Of a stretch of DNA of 64,000 nucleotides, positions 17,394-27,116 are shown piece after piece. Both the position numbers and the translations under genes were made by a program. The notes beneath the pieces were generated by a model. The model was not told the origin of the DNA. It was given only the letters and a program-made list of their open reading frames with translations, and made no database searches. This DNA is from Chitinophaga eiseniae (GTDB taxonomy: Bacteria > Bacteroidota > Bacteroidia > Chitinophagales > Chitinophagaceae). Where the stretch lies: the NCBI RefSeq assembly GCF_900167135.1, contig NZ_FUWZ01000006.1:310001-374000 (forward strand), written 5' to 3'. The stretch's first letter is position 1, and every line of letters starts with the position of its first letter.

Positions 17394-18185
17394 TTACAGC
17401 GTTCTTAATACACCACCATCGGCCCGTATAGAAGCACCGTTAATAGCAGATGACAGCGGGCTGGCCAGGTAGGCCGCCAGACTGGCTATTTCTGCGGGGT
17501 CGATAAAACGTTCCAGCAATGAGTGAGGATTGGCACTTTGCATGATCTGCTGCCTGATGGCTTCAGCAGATTGCTGGTGGCTGGCAGCGATTTGTTCTAC
17601 TACTGTCGCCACACCATCGGAATAAGCGGGGCCTCCGAGAATAGTATTAACCGTTACCCGTGTGCCTTTCGTCAATTTTGACAACCCGTTGCCAAGCGCC
17701 AGCATGGCCGCCTTGGTGGTACCGTAGTGAATCATGTTGCCTGGAACGTTGAGTCCTGATTCACTGCTGATAAAGATGATCCTGCCCCAATTGCGGGACA
17801 GCATTCCTTGCAATACCTGCCTGGAAAGCCTCACAGCGCTCATGACGTTGACATTAAAGAAATTGTGCCAGGAGTCATCTCCGATATCCATGAAATCTTT
17901 CACTTCAAATATACCCGCATTGTTGACGAGTATATCTACCGGCGGCAGTTGCTGCAGCAATGCTTCCGTCTCTTCCCGAACCGCCAGGTCTGCCGCTATT
18001 CCCATGACCACCGCTCCTGGAAACGAATCTGAGAGCCGCTTTACGGTCTTATCTACCTTCGCCTGCGTTCTTCCGTGAATGATGATGGCTGCTCCTTCCT
18101 GTGCCAGATACTGTGCTATCGCAAACCCTATTCCCTGTGTGGACCCGCTGATGAAAGCACGCTTCGATGCTAGTTGTAAATCCAT
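17394..18185 (-). CDS. SDR-family NAD(P)-dependent oxidoreductase
   Basis: 263 aa. The N-terminal cofactor motif is AFISGSTQGIGFAIAQYL (TGxxxGIG type with serine), NNAGIF follows, and the catalytic serine and YxxxK are in FISSESG and HYGTTKAAM. The protein ends with the usual INGASIRADGG. Substrate is unknown. The start at 18185 (MDLQLASKRAF) was chosen because 29 extra upstream residues would be encoded across the TetR operator. It follows the tetR gene on the same strand with a palindromic operator between them. Confidence 0.85.
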   Translation of the reverse strand: MDLQLASKRAFISGSTQGIGFAIAQYLAQEGAAIIIHGRTQAKVDKTVKRLSDSFPGAVVMGIAADLAVREETEALLQQLPPVDILVNNAGIFEVKDFMDIGDDSWHNFFNVNVMSAVRLSRQVLQGMLSRNWGRIIFISSESGLNVPGNMIHYGTTKAAMLALGNGLSKLTKGTRVTVNTILGGPAYSDGVATVVEQIAASHQQSAEAIRQQIMQSANPHSLLERFIDPAEIASLAAYLASPLSSAINGASIRADGGVLRTL

Positions 18186-18204
18186 ATTTTCAGTCTGAAT
18201 TATA

Positions 18205-18228
18205 TTTTTGTAATAATCATTACAAAAA
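18205..18228 (-). promoter_or_regulatory. TetR-type operator upstream of the SDR gene
   Basis: TTTTTGTAAT and ATTACAAAAA form a perfect 10-bp inverted repeat around AATC. A near-identical site precedes tetR at 18825-18848, so both are probably bound by that regulator. Confidence 0.75.
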
Positions 18229-18243
18229 TTAGTAAAAAAATTT

Positions 18244-18825
18244 TTATTGTAGTATGCTGAGCTGCATTTCAATCAGCTCTTTCAGTTTTTCCTTATCAGG
18301 ATACATTCTTCGGGTCACGTTAAGGCCATTCCAACAAGTGACCAGGTATCTGCCTAAAACAGCGGCATCCGCGGGATTAGCGATGGCGCCTGACTTCTGA
18401 GCCTCCCGGATCGTTTCCGCAAACATCCGCTCCACATCTTTCAGGATACTCACCGCTTCCGTCTCCAGCTCCTGGTCCACAAAAGCCAGTGCGGTCACTG
18501 TATTGGCGATGATACATCCTTTCAGGTGCGTGTGTTCATCAGCGTCAGCGAGGCTTCTGAAGAAGTCTTTAATAAGGTCCACCGGCGAGGCATGCTGTTT
18601 CAGTTCTCTTTTGAAAGCCTGAAAGGCTTCCCGCCGTTGCCGCAATGCTTTGGAAAAAAGTTCCTTCTTGCCCCCAGGAAAAGTATTATATAAACTGCCG
18701 CTTCCCATTTGCGTGGCCGTCTGAAGGTCCTGCAAGGAGGTAGCGCTATATCCTTTCTCCCAGAATACCTCCTGGGCTTTTAGAACAACCGCGTCGCTAT
18801 CATATGTTACTGGTCTTCCTCTCAT
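18244..18825 (-). CDS. TetR/AcrR-family transcriptional regulator
   Basis: 193 aa. The N-terminal helix-turn-helix is clear (AQEVFWEKGYSATSLQDLQ, then GSGSLYNTFPGGKKELF). The C-terminal half is a ligand-binding domain of the TetR_C type with a conserved cysteine in LKGCIIANT. It lies upstream of the SDR gene in the same direction. Its start codon touches the operator at 18825-18848, so it should repress itself and the SDR gene until an inducer, perhaps the SDR substrate, is bound. Confidence 0.9.
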   Translation of the reverse strand: MRGRPVTYDSDAVVLKAQEVFWEKGYSATSLQDLQTATQMGSGSLYNTFPGGKKELFSKALRQRREAFQAFKRELKQHASPVDLIKDFFRSLADADEHTHLKGCIIANTVTALAFVDQELETEAVSILKDVERMFAETIREAQKSGAIANPADAAVLGRYLVTCWNGLNVTRRMYPDKEKLKELIEMQLSILQ

Positions 18826-18873
18826 TTTTGTAATGATCGATACAAAAATAAAAAAAACTACCGCTCTGACAAA
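18825..18873 (-). promoter_or_regulatory. Promoter and overlapping operator of tetR
   Basis: On the reverse strand TTTG (18870-18873), 19 bases, then TATTTTTG (18843-18850) is a full Bacteroidota promoter. The inverted repeat TTTTTGTAAT-GATC-GATACAAAAA at 18825-18848 covers the -7 element and the transcription start, the ideal place for autorepression. Confidence 0.8.
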
Positions 18874-18960
18874 AATATTTCTGCTTCTTCCCTGTTATCT
18901 GCCGCCTACCCATTGGCCTACAAGATAATAACCGGAAAATTTCTATCTTTAGCCTCGCTG

Positions 18961-19557
18961 ATGGACACTCATGAACAACGGAATATCAACGTCATATTTA
19001 ATGCTCCGGATTCCCCAGAGGCGGCAGCAGCCTATAAAATGCATTACAGGCAGTTGTACAACTATGGCAGGAAACTGACGGACAACAACAGTCTGATCGA
19101 AGATGCCATTCATGATGTATTTGTGTCCATGTGGCAGGTCCATAGCCGCAACCCAGCCATGGATGCCAGTAAGAGCTATGTATACAGCAGCTTCCGCCGC
19201 AAACTGTTCCGCTATCACGAAGACGCCATCAGGCGGATGGAGCGCGAAGAGCGGGCCAGCCGGTCCGCCGCCCCCGAATTCGGCGCCGATCATATCCTGA
19301 TCCTCCGGGAACAGGACCAGCAGCTGAAAGCTGCTATATTACAGGCGTTACAACAGCTCACTCCCCGGCAGCGGGAAGCCGTCTATCTCCGCTTCTATGA
19401 AAACATGCAGTATGATGAGATTGCCACGGTGATGGATATCTCCGTTAAAGCCACTTACAAACTCATGGCCCGGGCACTGGATGAACTCAAACAACTGGTG
19501 AACATCCCCTTCTACCTGCTGCTACCTATGCTTCGGTTATTGTTTATCGGGCAGTAA
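18961..19557 (+). CDS. ECF RNA polymerase sigma-70 factor
   Basis: 198 aa. Region 2 contains EDAIHDVFVSMWQ and region 4 contains LRFYENMQYDEIATVMDISV followed by KATYKLMARALDELK. This is the Bacteroidota FecI-like group found beside FecR and SusC genes. The ATG at 18961 was preferred to an upstream TTG at 18913. An FecR gene follows after 85 bp. The factor is expected to transcribe the SusC/SusD genes when the outer-membrane receptor senses its substrate. Confidence 0.9.
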   Translation: MDTHEQRNINVIFNAPDSPEAAAAYKMHYRQLYNYGRKLTDNNSLIEDAIHDVFVSMWQVHSRNPAMDASKSYVYSSFRRKLFRYHEDAIRRMEREERASRSAAPEFGADHILILREQDQQLKAAILQALQQLTPRQREAVYLRFYENMQYDEIATVMDISVKATYKLMARALDELKQLVNIPFYLLLPMLRLLFIGQ

Positions 19558-19642
19558 CAAAAAAAATAAAAAAAACTTTCGTTTTCATGGGGTAATATCT
19601 CCCTATGCCGACTTATATATATCAGTAAACAGCTAAAACAGG

Positions 19643-20668
19643 ATGCAGCGCGATAAACCGGACAATGAAAAATACAGTGTAACAGCCTTGCTGGGTGATC
19701 CTTCTTTCGTGAGATGGGCATTACAGCAAGATCCGACGGTGACTGCCCGATGGGAAAGCTGGACCGCGGCCAACCCGGAAAATGCCGCTACTGCAACAAC
19801 GGCAAAGCAACTGCTTTTACAGATACGGTTTGTGGAACACGTACCCACTGAAGAAATGGTAACGCAGTCATATCAAAGGTTTACCGGCAACATCGCGCAA
19901 CTCCGGCAATCACCCGTTCAACGCCGACGGCTATACGCTGTATTTACCTGGCGCCGTGCCGCCATCTGGACCGGATTGCTGGCAGTAGCAGGTACTACCG
20001 CCTTTTATATCTGGCGGCAGCAAACAACGTTAAAAGTGTCTACCGCCTTCGGGGAAATCAGGCAGGTAGTGCTTCCCGACAGCTCCCTGGTAACGCTGCG
20101 TGCCAACTCCACCCTGCAATACCGCCGCTCCCTGAACGGACAGCTGCGGGAATTGTGGCTGCATGGGGAGGCCTGGTTCCGTGTAAATCCGGATAAAAAA
20201 GCAGCCGGATTTGTCGTACACACCGCGGATGCTGATGTAACCGTACTGGGTACTACCTTTGACCTGAAGCAACGAAAACACCATACCGCTATTTTCCTGC
20301 AATCAGGGAAAGTGCGTGTCGATTTTCATGATCCACAGCGCACCAGCAGGGTCCTCTCCCCTGGCGATCTGGTGGAATATGACGCACAAGCCCGGCAAGT
20401 GGCCGCTTCAAAAGCCGACAGCAGCTATACCAGCTGGACACAGGGTAAGCTCACATTAACAGACGCTCCCCTGTCCGACATCATCGATATTCTGGAAAAT
20501 AACTACGGAGAAAAAATCGTGGTGAACGATGAAAAGATAAAAGAAAGGAAAATAGAAGGCATTATATACCTGGAGAACAAAGCAGACATTCTCTTTATTA
20601 TCTCCAATGTACTTGACATACAAATCAGCCGCAAGAACGACACTATGTATTTCAGTAACCGAAAATAA
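19643..20668 (+). CDS. FecR-family anti-sigma factor
   Basis: 341 aa. A cytoplasmic N-terminal part (1-100) binds the sigma factor, a single helix spans the membrane at about 105-124 (AAIWTGLLAVAGTTAFYIW), the FecR domain follows (VSTAFGEIRQVVLPDSSLV, GEAWFRV, ADADVTVLGTTFDL), and a DUF4974 domain closes the protein (LTDAPLSDIIDILENNYGE). It relays the signal from the plug/STN domain of the downstream SusC protein to the sigma factor. Confidence 0.92.
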   Translation: MQRDKPDNEKYSVTALLGDPSFVRWALQQDPTVTARWESWTAANPENAATATTAKQLLLQIRFVEHVPTEEMVTQSYQRFTGNIAQLRQSPVQRRRLYAVFTWRRAAIWTGLLAVAGTTAFYIWRQQTTLKVSTAFGEIRQVVLPDSSLVTLRANSTLQYRRSLNGQLRELWLHGEAWFRVNPDKKAAGFVVHTADADVTVLGTTFDLKQRKHHTAIFLQSGKVRVDFHDPQRTSRVLSPGDLVEYDAQARQVAASKADSSYTSWTQGKLTLTDAPLSDIIDILENNYGEKIVVNDEKIKERKIEGIIYLENKADILFIISNVLDIQISRKNDTMYFSNRK

Positions 20669-20784
20669 AAATTACAAACAATCATCAAACACCAACCATC
20701 CAGTCCGGAGCACCCACCATTCCCCGACTGTATGCTAAACAAGGACTAGCGCGACGCTAACCAAAATCATAAAACCAACTAACG

Positions 20785-23700
20785 ATGAGGAAAGTCTTAT
20801 TCTTCCCTATGGGAATGGTATTGCTTTGCCTGAACGCCACCACCCTACCGCAAAGGGCCATGGCGCAGCAAACCGTACCAGCCGGCAAACAACGACAGGA
20901 AAAAATGACCGTAGATGCGGCATTAAAAAAACTGGAAAAGAAATACGGTGTCACTTTTGTCTATGACAAAACATTGGCCAACGAAAAGTACACTTCCTTT
21001 AACCCCGATCTAGCCGGCAGTCAGAGCGTAGAAGATCAGCTGAAAGCTATCCTCTATCCCAATGGCCTGTTGTTCCTTTATATTAAAAAGGACTACTACG
21101 CCATTACCGTCAACAAAGACAAAAGCAATCATGTGCTGACTGCTGATAATGAGACTAAAAAGGACGAGTCTTCATCCCTCCCTGCGGCCACCTTGTCCGC
21201 AGCAAGAGGACGTGTCACCGACGATAAAGGCGCTCCCCTCGAACGTATCAGCGTTCAGGTGGCTGGCACTACCACCGGCGCCTATACGGATGCTGATGGC
21301 GTCTTCAAAATACCGAATGCCGCCAATAAAAAGCTGATGATCAGTGGCGTGGGTTATACCCCACAAGAGGTAACAGCCTCCGGTGTTGCACCCGTAAACG
21401 TGAAGCTGATTGCATCTTCCAAAGAACTGACAGAAGTGGTGGTGGTAGGTTATGGTGAACAAAAGAGAGCCAAAATAGTTGGTGCAGTGGCTACGGTCAA
21501 CAGCAAAGAAATTACGGAAGCGCCCGTAGCAAGGGTCACCGACGCCCTGTCCGGCCGCGTACCAGGTCTCTTTGTTTCCAAAGCCAACGGCGCTCCCGGC
21601 AAAGGATCTACTTTTTATGTACGTGGTATCAGCACCACCAACAACTCCGAACCGTTGGTGGTAATAGATGGTATTCCCAACCGCAGCCTGGACGACCTGG
21701 CCCCAACAGACGTGGAAACCATCTCCGTACTGAAAGACGCTTCTGCTATCGCCGTATACGGCGCCAGGGCAGCCAACGGGGTGATCCTCGTGACGACCAA
21801 AGCCGGCCAATCCGGTAAACCGTCCATTAGCTTCAGCGGCAACCTGACAGTTCAGCAACAGACCAGGGCACTTAAACCACTGGGTTCTTATGAGTATGCA
21901 GGTATGTACAATGTGGCGCTTAAAAATGAGAACAGCTTCAATCCCGCCGTGGGAAAAGGTTACACCGATGAGGTACTGGAAAAGTTCAGAACCGGCAGCG
22001 ACCCTGACCGCCACCCTAACACGGACTGGTACAATGATATCCTTGCTCCCACTTCCGTACAGCAGCGGTACGACCTGTCTGTGAGCGGTGGCAATGAAAA
22101 GACGCGCTACTTTGTTTCCGCAGGCTACAACAACGAAGGTGGCTTCTACCCGATGGTGACCTACAAACGGTATAACGTGCGCAGCAGCCTCCAGTCAGAG
22201 ATCGCCAAAGGCCTGCTGTTTGACGTTAAAATGGCTGGCATTATGTCTGACAGCAGGGACGCCCGTGCCACCAGCGGCACTATCATGAAAATAGCTATTT
22301 CCAGCCCACCGTATTATACCAACAAATACAGTAACGGCCTTTATGGTTTTGTTCCCGCCGCCAGGGGCAATATTTATCAGCAGTCCCGCGGAGAAGACGG
22401 CTACAGACAAAACAGCGGTAACACCTTTAACGGGACCATGTCGTTACAATATAAGCTGCCATTTGCAGAAGGTCTTTCCGTGAAGGGAACCTTTGCTTAC
22501 GACAGGAACATAATCAACTTCCGGAGCTTCGCCAAGCCATATGCATTATATACTATGGACAATGCCGGCAACATGAAGAAGGCCAACAACGCGCCAACTG
22601 CACCTGAACTGACAGAGAACAACCGGCAGAACTATTACGCTACCAGCGAATTCTCCGTGAACTACGACCGTTCTTTCAAAGATCATCACGTAGGTGGAAT
22701 GGTGCTCTATACGCAAACGATTTTCAACGAGCGGTACTTTGGCGCTACGGGCAGAAACTTCGTGTCATCAGCACTGGAAATCCTGAACGCTGCAGATCCC
22801 ACCAATACAGCCGTGGAAGGCACCGCCAGCCGTCAGTACAGGCAAGGGGTGGTAGGCCGTTTCACTTACGACTACCAACAGAAATACCTGCTGGAGATGA
22901 ATTTCCGGTATGATGGCTCTGACATCTTCCCCCGGGATGGCCGTTTTGGCTTCTTCCCTTCCATCGGCGCCGGCTGGGTGATCTCCAAAGAAAACTTCTT
23001 CCCGCAGCGTGGACTGGTCGATTATCTTAAACTGCGCGGTTCCTGGGGCCAACTGGGCAATGACCGTGTAGATCCTTACCAGTTCCTCGCCAGCTACAGT
23101 CTTGTAGGTACAGATATTTATGGTGTAAGCCATGGTTATTCCTTCGGAGGCATCAACCCGGTGTATTACCAGGGCCTTCGGCTGAATGTACTGCCTAACC
23201 CTAACTTCACCTGGGAAAAAGCGGTGATGAGCAACATTGGCTTCGATATGCAGCTGTGGGATAACCGGATCAGCATTACCGCAGATTACTTCTACAAACG
23301 CACCAAAGATATCCTCGCCCCGCGTGCGCAGGCCGTTCCGGATGTTATCGGTATCACCCTGCCGGTGGAAAACGCAGGTATCGTGGACAACCGTGGCTTC
23401 GAAATCAGCGCAGGTTACAATGGTAACGCAGGTAAATTTACCTACTACGTAAAACCCAACATCACCTTTGCGCGCAACAAAATGGTTTATTATCCGGAGG
23501 CCAGTAGCATCCCGGAGTGGCAACGGCTGACCGGCAAACCGGTAGCGATCAAGCTCAATGGCATCAGCCCTAAACCGAAGTTCGTGTCAGATGGCCTGTA
23601 CCAGTCACAGGATGAAGTAGAGAAAGGCCCTAAGCCATTGTACCCTACCGTATCTGCCGGTGATATCCGCTATGTGGACATTGACGGCGACGGTAAAATC

Positions 23701-24207
23701 ACCAACAACGACAAGATCATCACCGACAACGGCGGTTATCCCGAAATACAGTATGGTATCGCCATGGGGGGCCGCTACAAAGGTTTTGAACTCAACCTGC
23801 TGTGGCAGGGAAATGGTAATGTAATGGCCTATGTATATGGCACTTATTCATTCCCGTTCTATGCTGACGGTCATGCCCAGGAGATACATAAAGATTACTG
23901 GACACCGGATAACCCCAATGCAGCATTCCCGCGCCTGTCTGTCGCTTATGTCAACAATACACAGGAATCCGACTTCTGGTTACGCAATGCGGCTTTCATC
24001 CGTCTGAAAAATGCCGAGCTGGCGTATAACGTGCCCGCCCAGTGGCTGCGCCTCGCAGGTATCAAAGGAGTAAGAGTTTATCTTAATGGTAACAACCTGC
24101 TCACTTTCAGCCGCTTAAAACAAATAGACCCGGAAGCAGCAGCCAACGGTACCGTAGCTTATCCGATCATCCGCAGCTACAATGCCGGCATCAACATTCA
24201 ACTGTAA
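20785..24207 (+). CDS. SusC/RagA-family TonB-dependent outer-membrane transporter with STN domain
   Basis: 1140 aa. After a signal peptide comes a secretin/TonB N-terminal (STN) domain at about residues 45-105 (MTVDAALKKLEKKYGVTFVY), a carboxypeptidase-D-like regulatory domain (GRVTDDKGAPLERISVQV), the SusC signature EVVVVGYGEQKRAKIVGAV, the plug (LSGRVPGLFV, IRG-type VRGISTTNNSEPLVVIDGIP) and a 22-strand barrel ending in NAGINIQL. An STN domain indicates signalling to the FecR protein just upstream. Its ligand is unknown. Confidence 0.95.
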   Translation: MRKVLFFPMGMVLLCLNATTLPQRAMAQQTVPAGKQRQEKMTVDAALKKLEKKYGVTFVYDKTLANEKYTSFNPDLAGSQSVEDQLKAILYPNGLLFLYIKKDYYAITVNKDKSNHVLTADNETKKDESSSLPAATLSAARGRVTDDKGAPLERISVQVAGTTTGAYTDADGVFKIPNAANKKLMISGVGYTPQEVTASGVAPVNVKLIASSKELTEVVVVGYGEQKRAKIVGAVATVNSKEITEAPVARVTDALSGRVPGLFVSKANGAPGKGSTFYVRGISTTNNSEPLVVIDGIPNRSLDDLAPTDVETISVLKDASAIAVYGARAANGVILVTTKAGQSGKPSISFSGNLTVQQQTRALKPLGSYEYAGMYNVALKNENSFNPAVGKGYTDEVLEKFRTGSDPDRHPNTDWYNDILAPTSVQQRYDLSVSGGNEKTRYFVSAGYNNEGGFYPMVTYKRYNVRSSLQSEIAKGLLFDVKMAGIMSDSRDARATSGTIMKIAISSPPYYTNKYSNGLYGFVPAARGNIYQQSRGEDGYRQNSGNTFNGTMSLQYKLPFAEGLSVKGTFAYDRNIINFRSFAKPYALYTMDNAGNMKKANNAPTAPELTENNRQNYYATSEFSVNYDRSFKDHHVGGMVLYTQTIFNERYFGATGRNFVSSALEILNAADPTNTAVEGTASRQYRQGVVGRFTYDYQQKYLLEMNFRYDGSDIFPRDGRFGFFPSIGAGWVISKENFFPQRGLVDYLKLRGSWGQLGNDRVDPYQFLASYSLVGTDIYGVSHGYSFGGINPVYYQGLRLNVLPNPNFTWEKAVMSNIGFDMQLWDNRISITADYFYKRTKDILAPRAQAVPDVIGITLPVENAGIVDNRGFEISAGYNGNAGKFTYYVKPNITFARNKMVYYPEASSIPEWQRLTGKPVAIKLNGISPKPKFVSDGLYQSQDEVEKGPKPLYPTVSAGDIRYVDIDGDGKITNNDKIITDNGGYPEIQYGIAMGGRYKGFELNLLWQGNGNVMAYVYGTYSFPFYADGHAQEIHKDYWTPDNPNAAFPRLSVAYVNNTQESDFWLRNAAFIRLKNAELAYNVPAQWLRLAGIKGVRVYLNGNNLLTFSRLKQIDPEAAANGTVAYPIIRSYNAGINIQL

Positions 24208-24226
24208 CCAACCAATAACAGTCATC

Positions 24227-25807
24227 ATGAAAAAATATATATTTCTCCTTTTGCTCGCGGCCTACTGTCTGACAGCCTGCCAGAAGGATTTCCTGAACAA
24301 AGGACCGCTGGACAAGTTCACCGATGAAGTGATCTGGAAAGACAGTAACCTCGTAAACCTTTACGTGGCAAACATCTATTCTGGTATTATCACCGAATAT
24401 GACAGAGCCGGCGATGCCCTGACGATGAGCTACACCGACGAAGGCGAAGCCAACCGCCCCTATCTGAATTCACAGCTGGTCAACTTCGGGCAATACAACT
24501 CCGCTACCGGCGTGTTCTCCGAGGTATGGACCGATAATTATACCAGCATCCGCAAATGCAACACGCTCCTGGAACAGCTACAGTCAGCCCCGTTCAGCCC
24601 TTCTCTGCAGCAACGGATGCGCGGAGAAGCATATTTCCTCCGTGCGTTGTTTTATATGGACATCTACGCGCACTTTGGCGCATTTCCTATCATTGAAAAA
24701 GCATTAGGACTGAATGATGAACTGGCCGTTCCGCGTGCTACCGCCAAGGAATGCGTGAACTTCATCCTGAAAGACCTCGAAACAGCCGCCACTCTCCTTC
24801 CCGCCAAATATTCCGATCCGGCACAGACAGGTCGCGCCACACAAGGCGCCTGTTATGCCCTGAAATGCCGGCTGCTGCTCAATGAACTGGACTATCCGCG
24901 TGCCGCCGCCGCCGCCGAACAGGTGATGGACCTGAACCAGTACAAACTGTTCCCGGATTTTAAATCCATGTTCCAACCAGGCAATGACAACAATGTGGAG
25001 GTTATTTTTGACAAACAGTTTGGCAGCCTGCAAAGCAAACAAAAACATGACCTGAACGATTATGAGTATCCGCGCAACTTCACCGGTTTCGCCAGCGGCG
25101 TTAATGATCCGACCCAGAACATCGTAGATGCATTCCTGATGAAAGACGGTAAACCCTGGAACGAGTCTCCGTACTACAATCCCGAACATCCTTACGACAA
25201 CCGCGACCCGCGTCTGTACAGCAGCGTGTTGTATGACGGTATGCTGTTCCGCGGGGAGATACTGGACCTGCAGAAAGGCAGCGCTGCCAACCCTGCCGAA
25301 CGCGGCACACCGACAGGCTACTATCTCAAAAAATTCCTGGACACCACTTATGACCTGAAGAACATCTCCAATCCTAACCTTAACAACGCGGTCATCATAC
25401 GGCTGGGTGAAATTTACCTCAACTATGCAGAGTGCCAACTGAAAATGGGCAATACAGAAGAGGCCCGTACTTACGTGAACCTGATCAGGGTACGCGCTGG
25501 TATGCCAACGATCGCTGCGGGGGAAATGACCTGGGATAAATACGAGCGGGAAAGGACGGTGGAACTGGCCTTTGAAGGACAACGCCGGGCAGATGTACGC
25601 CGCTGGAACAAAGGCCCGCAGATCATCGGTCAGCCGGTATATGGCATGGTCATCACCGTTGTTAACGGTAAACGTACCTACACCCGCACAAAAATCGAAG
25701 ACAGGGTGTTTGTGGCGCCGAAGATGTACCTGTTCCCCATCCCGATAGATGTGCTTAATAAGTACCCGGCTGGAAAGGAGTTGAAACAAAATCCGGAATG
25801 GGATTAA
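24227..25807 (+). CDS. RagB/SusD-family outer-membrane lipoprotein
   Basis: 526 aa. The signal peptide ends in a lipobox LTAC with lipid-bearing Cys18. Typical SusD features follow: DKFTDEVIWKD, a TPR-like helical core (RGEAYFLRALFYMDIYAHFG), LGEIYLNYAECQLKMG and the C-terminal ERTVELAFEGQRRADVRRW. It forms the surface lid of the SusC transporter encoded 19 bp upstream. The ATG at 24227 is the start because a longer reading frame would overlap susC and lack a signal peptide at its end. Confidence 0.93.
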   Translation: MKKYIFLLLLAAYCLTACQKDFLNKGPLDKFTDEVIWKDSNLVNLYVANIYSGIITEYDRAGDALTMSYTDEGEANRPYLNSQLVNFGQYNSATGVFSEVWTDNYTSIRKCNTLLEQLQSAPFSPSLQQRMRGEAYFLRALFYMDIYAHFGAFPIIEKALGLNDELAVPRATAKECVNFILKDLETAATLLPAKYSDPAQTGRATQGACYALKCRLLLNELDYPRAAAAAEQVMDLNQYKLFPDFKSMFQPGNDNNVEVIFDKQFGSLQSKQKHDLNDYEYPRNFTGFASGVNDPTQNIVDAFLMKDGKPWNESPYYNPEHPYDNRDPRLYSSVLYDGMLFRGEILDLQKGSAANPAERGTPTGYYLKKFLDTTYDLKNISNPNLNNAVIIRLGEIYLNYAECQLKMGNTEEARTYVNLIRVRAGMPTIAAGEMTWDKYERERTVELAFEGQRRADVRRWNKGPQIIGQPVYGMVITVVNGKRTYTRTKIEDRVFVAPKMYLFPIPIDVLNKYPAGKELKQNPEWD

Positions 25808-25860
25808 CGCAACCGTCCGGGATAAATTAACTTACAATGCCAACCATTTAATCTGTCAAT

Positions 25861-26994
25861 ATGAAAAAAATAACAACAAGCGCCCGTATCCTGCTGCTGT
25901 TCACCGCCTTAAGCACAGGGGCCTATGCACAGCAAAAGACTGTTGTCATAAAAGGTACCGTAGTCGGTGACACCCGTGGCTACAACCGTATGGATATGTA
26001 CTCCCGTAACCCGGACCGCTACGACTCCATGAATGTGGTCAACAATACGTTCTCAGGTGAAGTGCCCTTTGAGGCGCCCTACCGCCTGCTGTTTGCCTCA
26101 CTCCATGACTCAAAGGTAAGAGGCGGTTATGCGCCGCAGGCGATACTGATCGACAAGCCCGGTACTTATCATGTAGTCGCTACGATAGACAGCAATGGCA
26201 CCCATTACTCCTCTGTGGACGGCGCTGCTCAACAGGTATATGCCGCCTTCTCCGCTGAGCAGGACAAGGCGTGGGAAACAATAGAAAAGGCTATGAAGCA
26301 GAAATATGGTGAGGATGTGATGAAAAGTCTTTACGGCAAAAATCCCAATGCTGCCGCAGCTACCGACATGGAAACCATGGAGAAAGCAGCCACCGCTAAA
26401 CTGGTACAACGTCATGTAAGCAAGCACCCGGGGTCTTATGCATCAGCTGTGATCTTACAACGCAACAGCGGCTCTCTGGACAGCAAAACACTGACCACCC
26501 TGTACGAACGCCTTACGCCAGGCATCAAAGCACTGCGGGAAGGAGAAGCCATTAAAACAGAAATAGCCGCCCGTAAACTCAGCGCCAATGGCGCCACACC
26601 GGCCGACTTTACGCTGATGAACGAAGTAGAAAAAGCAGTGAAACTCTCCGACTACCGGGGGAAATACCTGCTGATCGATTTCTGGGCCAGCTGGTGCGGT
26701 CCCTGCCGCGCTTCTTTCCCACACATGCGTGAACTGTATGCACAGTACAAAGACAAAAATTTTGAGATCCTCAGCATCTCCACCGACCGTGACAAGGCCG
26801 CATGGCTCAAAGCGGTGAAAGATGAAAACAACCCATGGCCGCAAGCTCATGACGCTAAAAGCGAGGTCTCCAAAAATACGTTCAATGTACAGGTGCTGCC
26901 AACCCTGTTCATCCTCGATCCGAAAGGAAAAATCATCGCCCAGAAACTCGAAGGCGGCGATCTCGATAAAAAACTGAAAGAACTGATGCCGTAA
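25861..26994 (+). CDS. TlpA/ResA-like thioredoxin-fold protein with N-terminal DUF4369-like domain
   Basis: 377 aa with a signal peptide (ending TGAYAQ). Residues 30-220 resemble the beta-rich DUF4369 domain common in Bacteroidota periplasmic disulfide proteins. The C-terminal thioredoxin domain has DFWASWCGPCRASFPHMREL with the redox pair Cys279 and Cys282 and a cis-proline in VLPTLFILDP. It is probably a periplasmic thiol-disulfide oxidoreductase. It follows susD by 53 bp and ends in a terminator, so it belongs to the uptake operon, as often seen for TlpA-type proteins in this phylum. Confidence 0.9.
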   Translation: MKKITTSARILLLFTALSTGAYAQQKTVVIKGTVVGDTRGYNRMDMYSRNPDRYDSMNVVNNTFSGEVPFEAPYRLLFASLHDSKVRGGYAPQAILIDKPGTYHVVATIDSNGTHYSSVDGAAQQVYAAFSAEQDKAWETIEKAMKQKYGEDVMKSLYGKNPNAAAATDMETMEKAATAKLVQRHVSKHPGSYASAVILQRNSGSLDSKTLTTLYERLTPGIKALREGEAIKTEIAARKLSANGATPADFTLMNEVEKAVKLSDYRGKYLLIDFWASWCGPCRASFPHMRELYAQYKDKNFEILSISTDRDKAAWLKAVKDENNPWPQAHDAKSEVSKNTFNVQVLPTLFILDPKGKIIAQKLEGGDLDKKLKELMP

Positions 26995-27015
26995 GAGCAT
27001 CCACATAAAATCATC

Positions 27016-27053
27016 AAAAAAAGAAAAGACGCAGTTCATGCGTCTTTTCTTTT
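27016..27053. terminator. Bidirectional terminator with a perfect 15-bp stem
   Basis: AAAAGAAAAGACGCA and TGCGTCTTTTCTTTT pair perfectly around GTTCA. It closes the SusCD/TlpA operon and faces the convergent MFS gene. Confidence 0.85.
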
Positions 27054-27116
27054 GTAAGCCATATCGTTATCACAATCAGTTGATTACACTTTTTCATCTC
27101 ACACAGTACTGTAACC

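Noticed and set aside
24704..25789. Reverse frame of 361 codons opposite susD
   Set aside because: Antisense shadow; SusD motifs are continuous on the forward strand.
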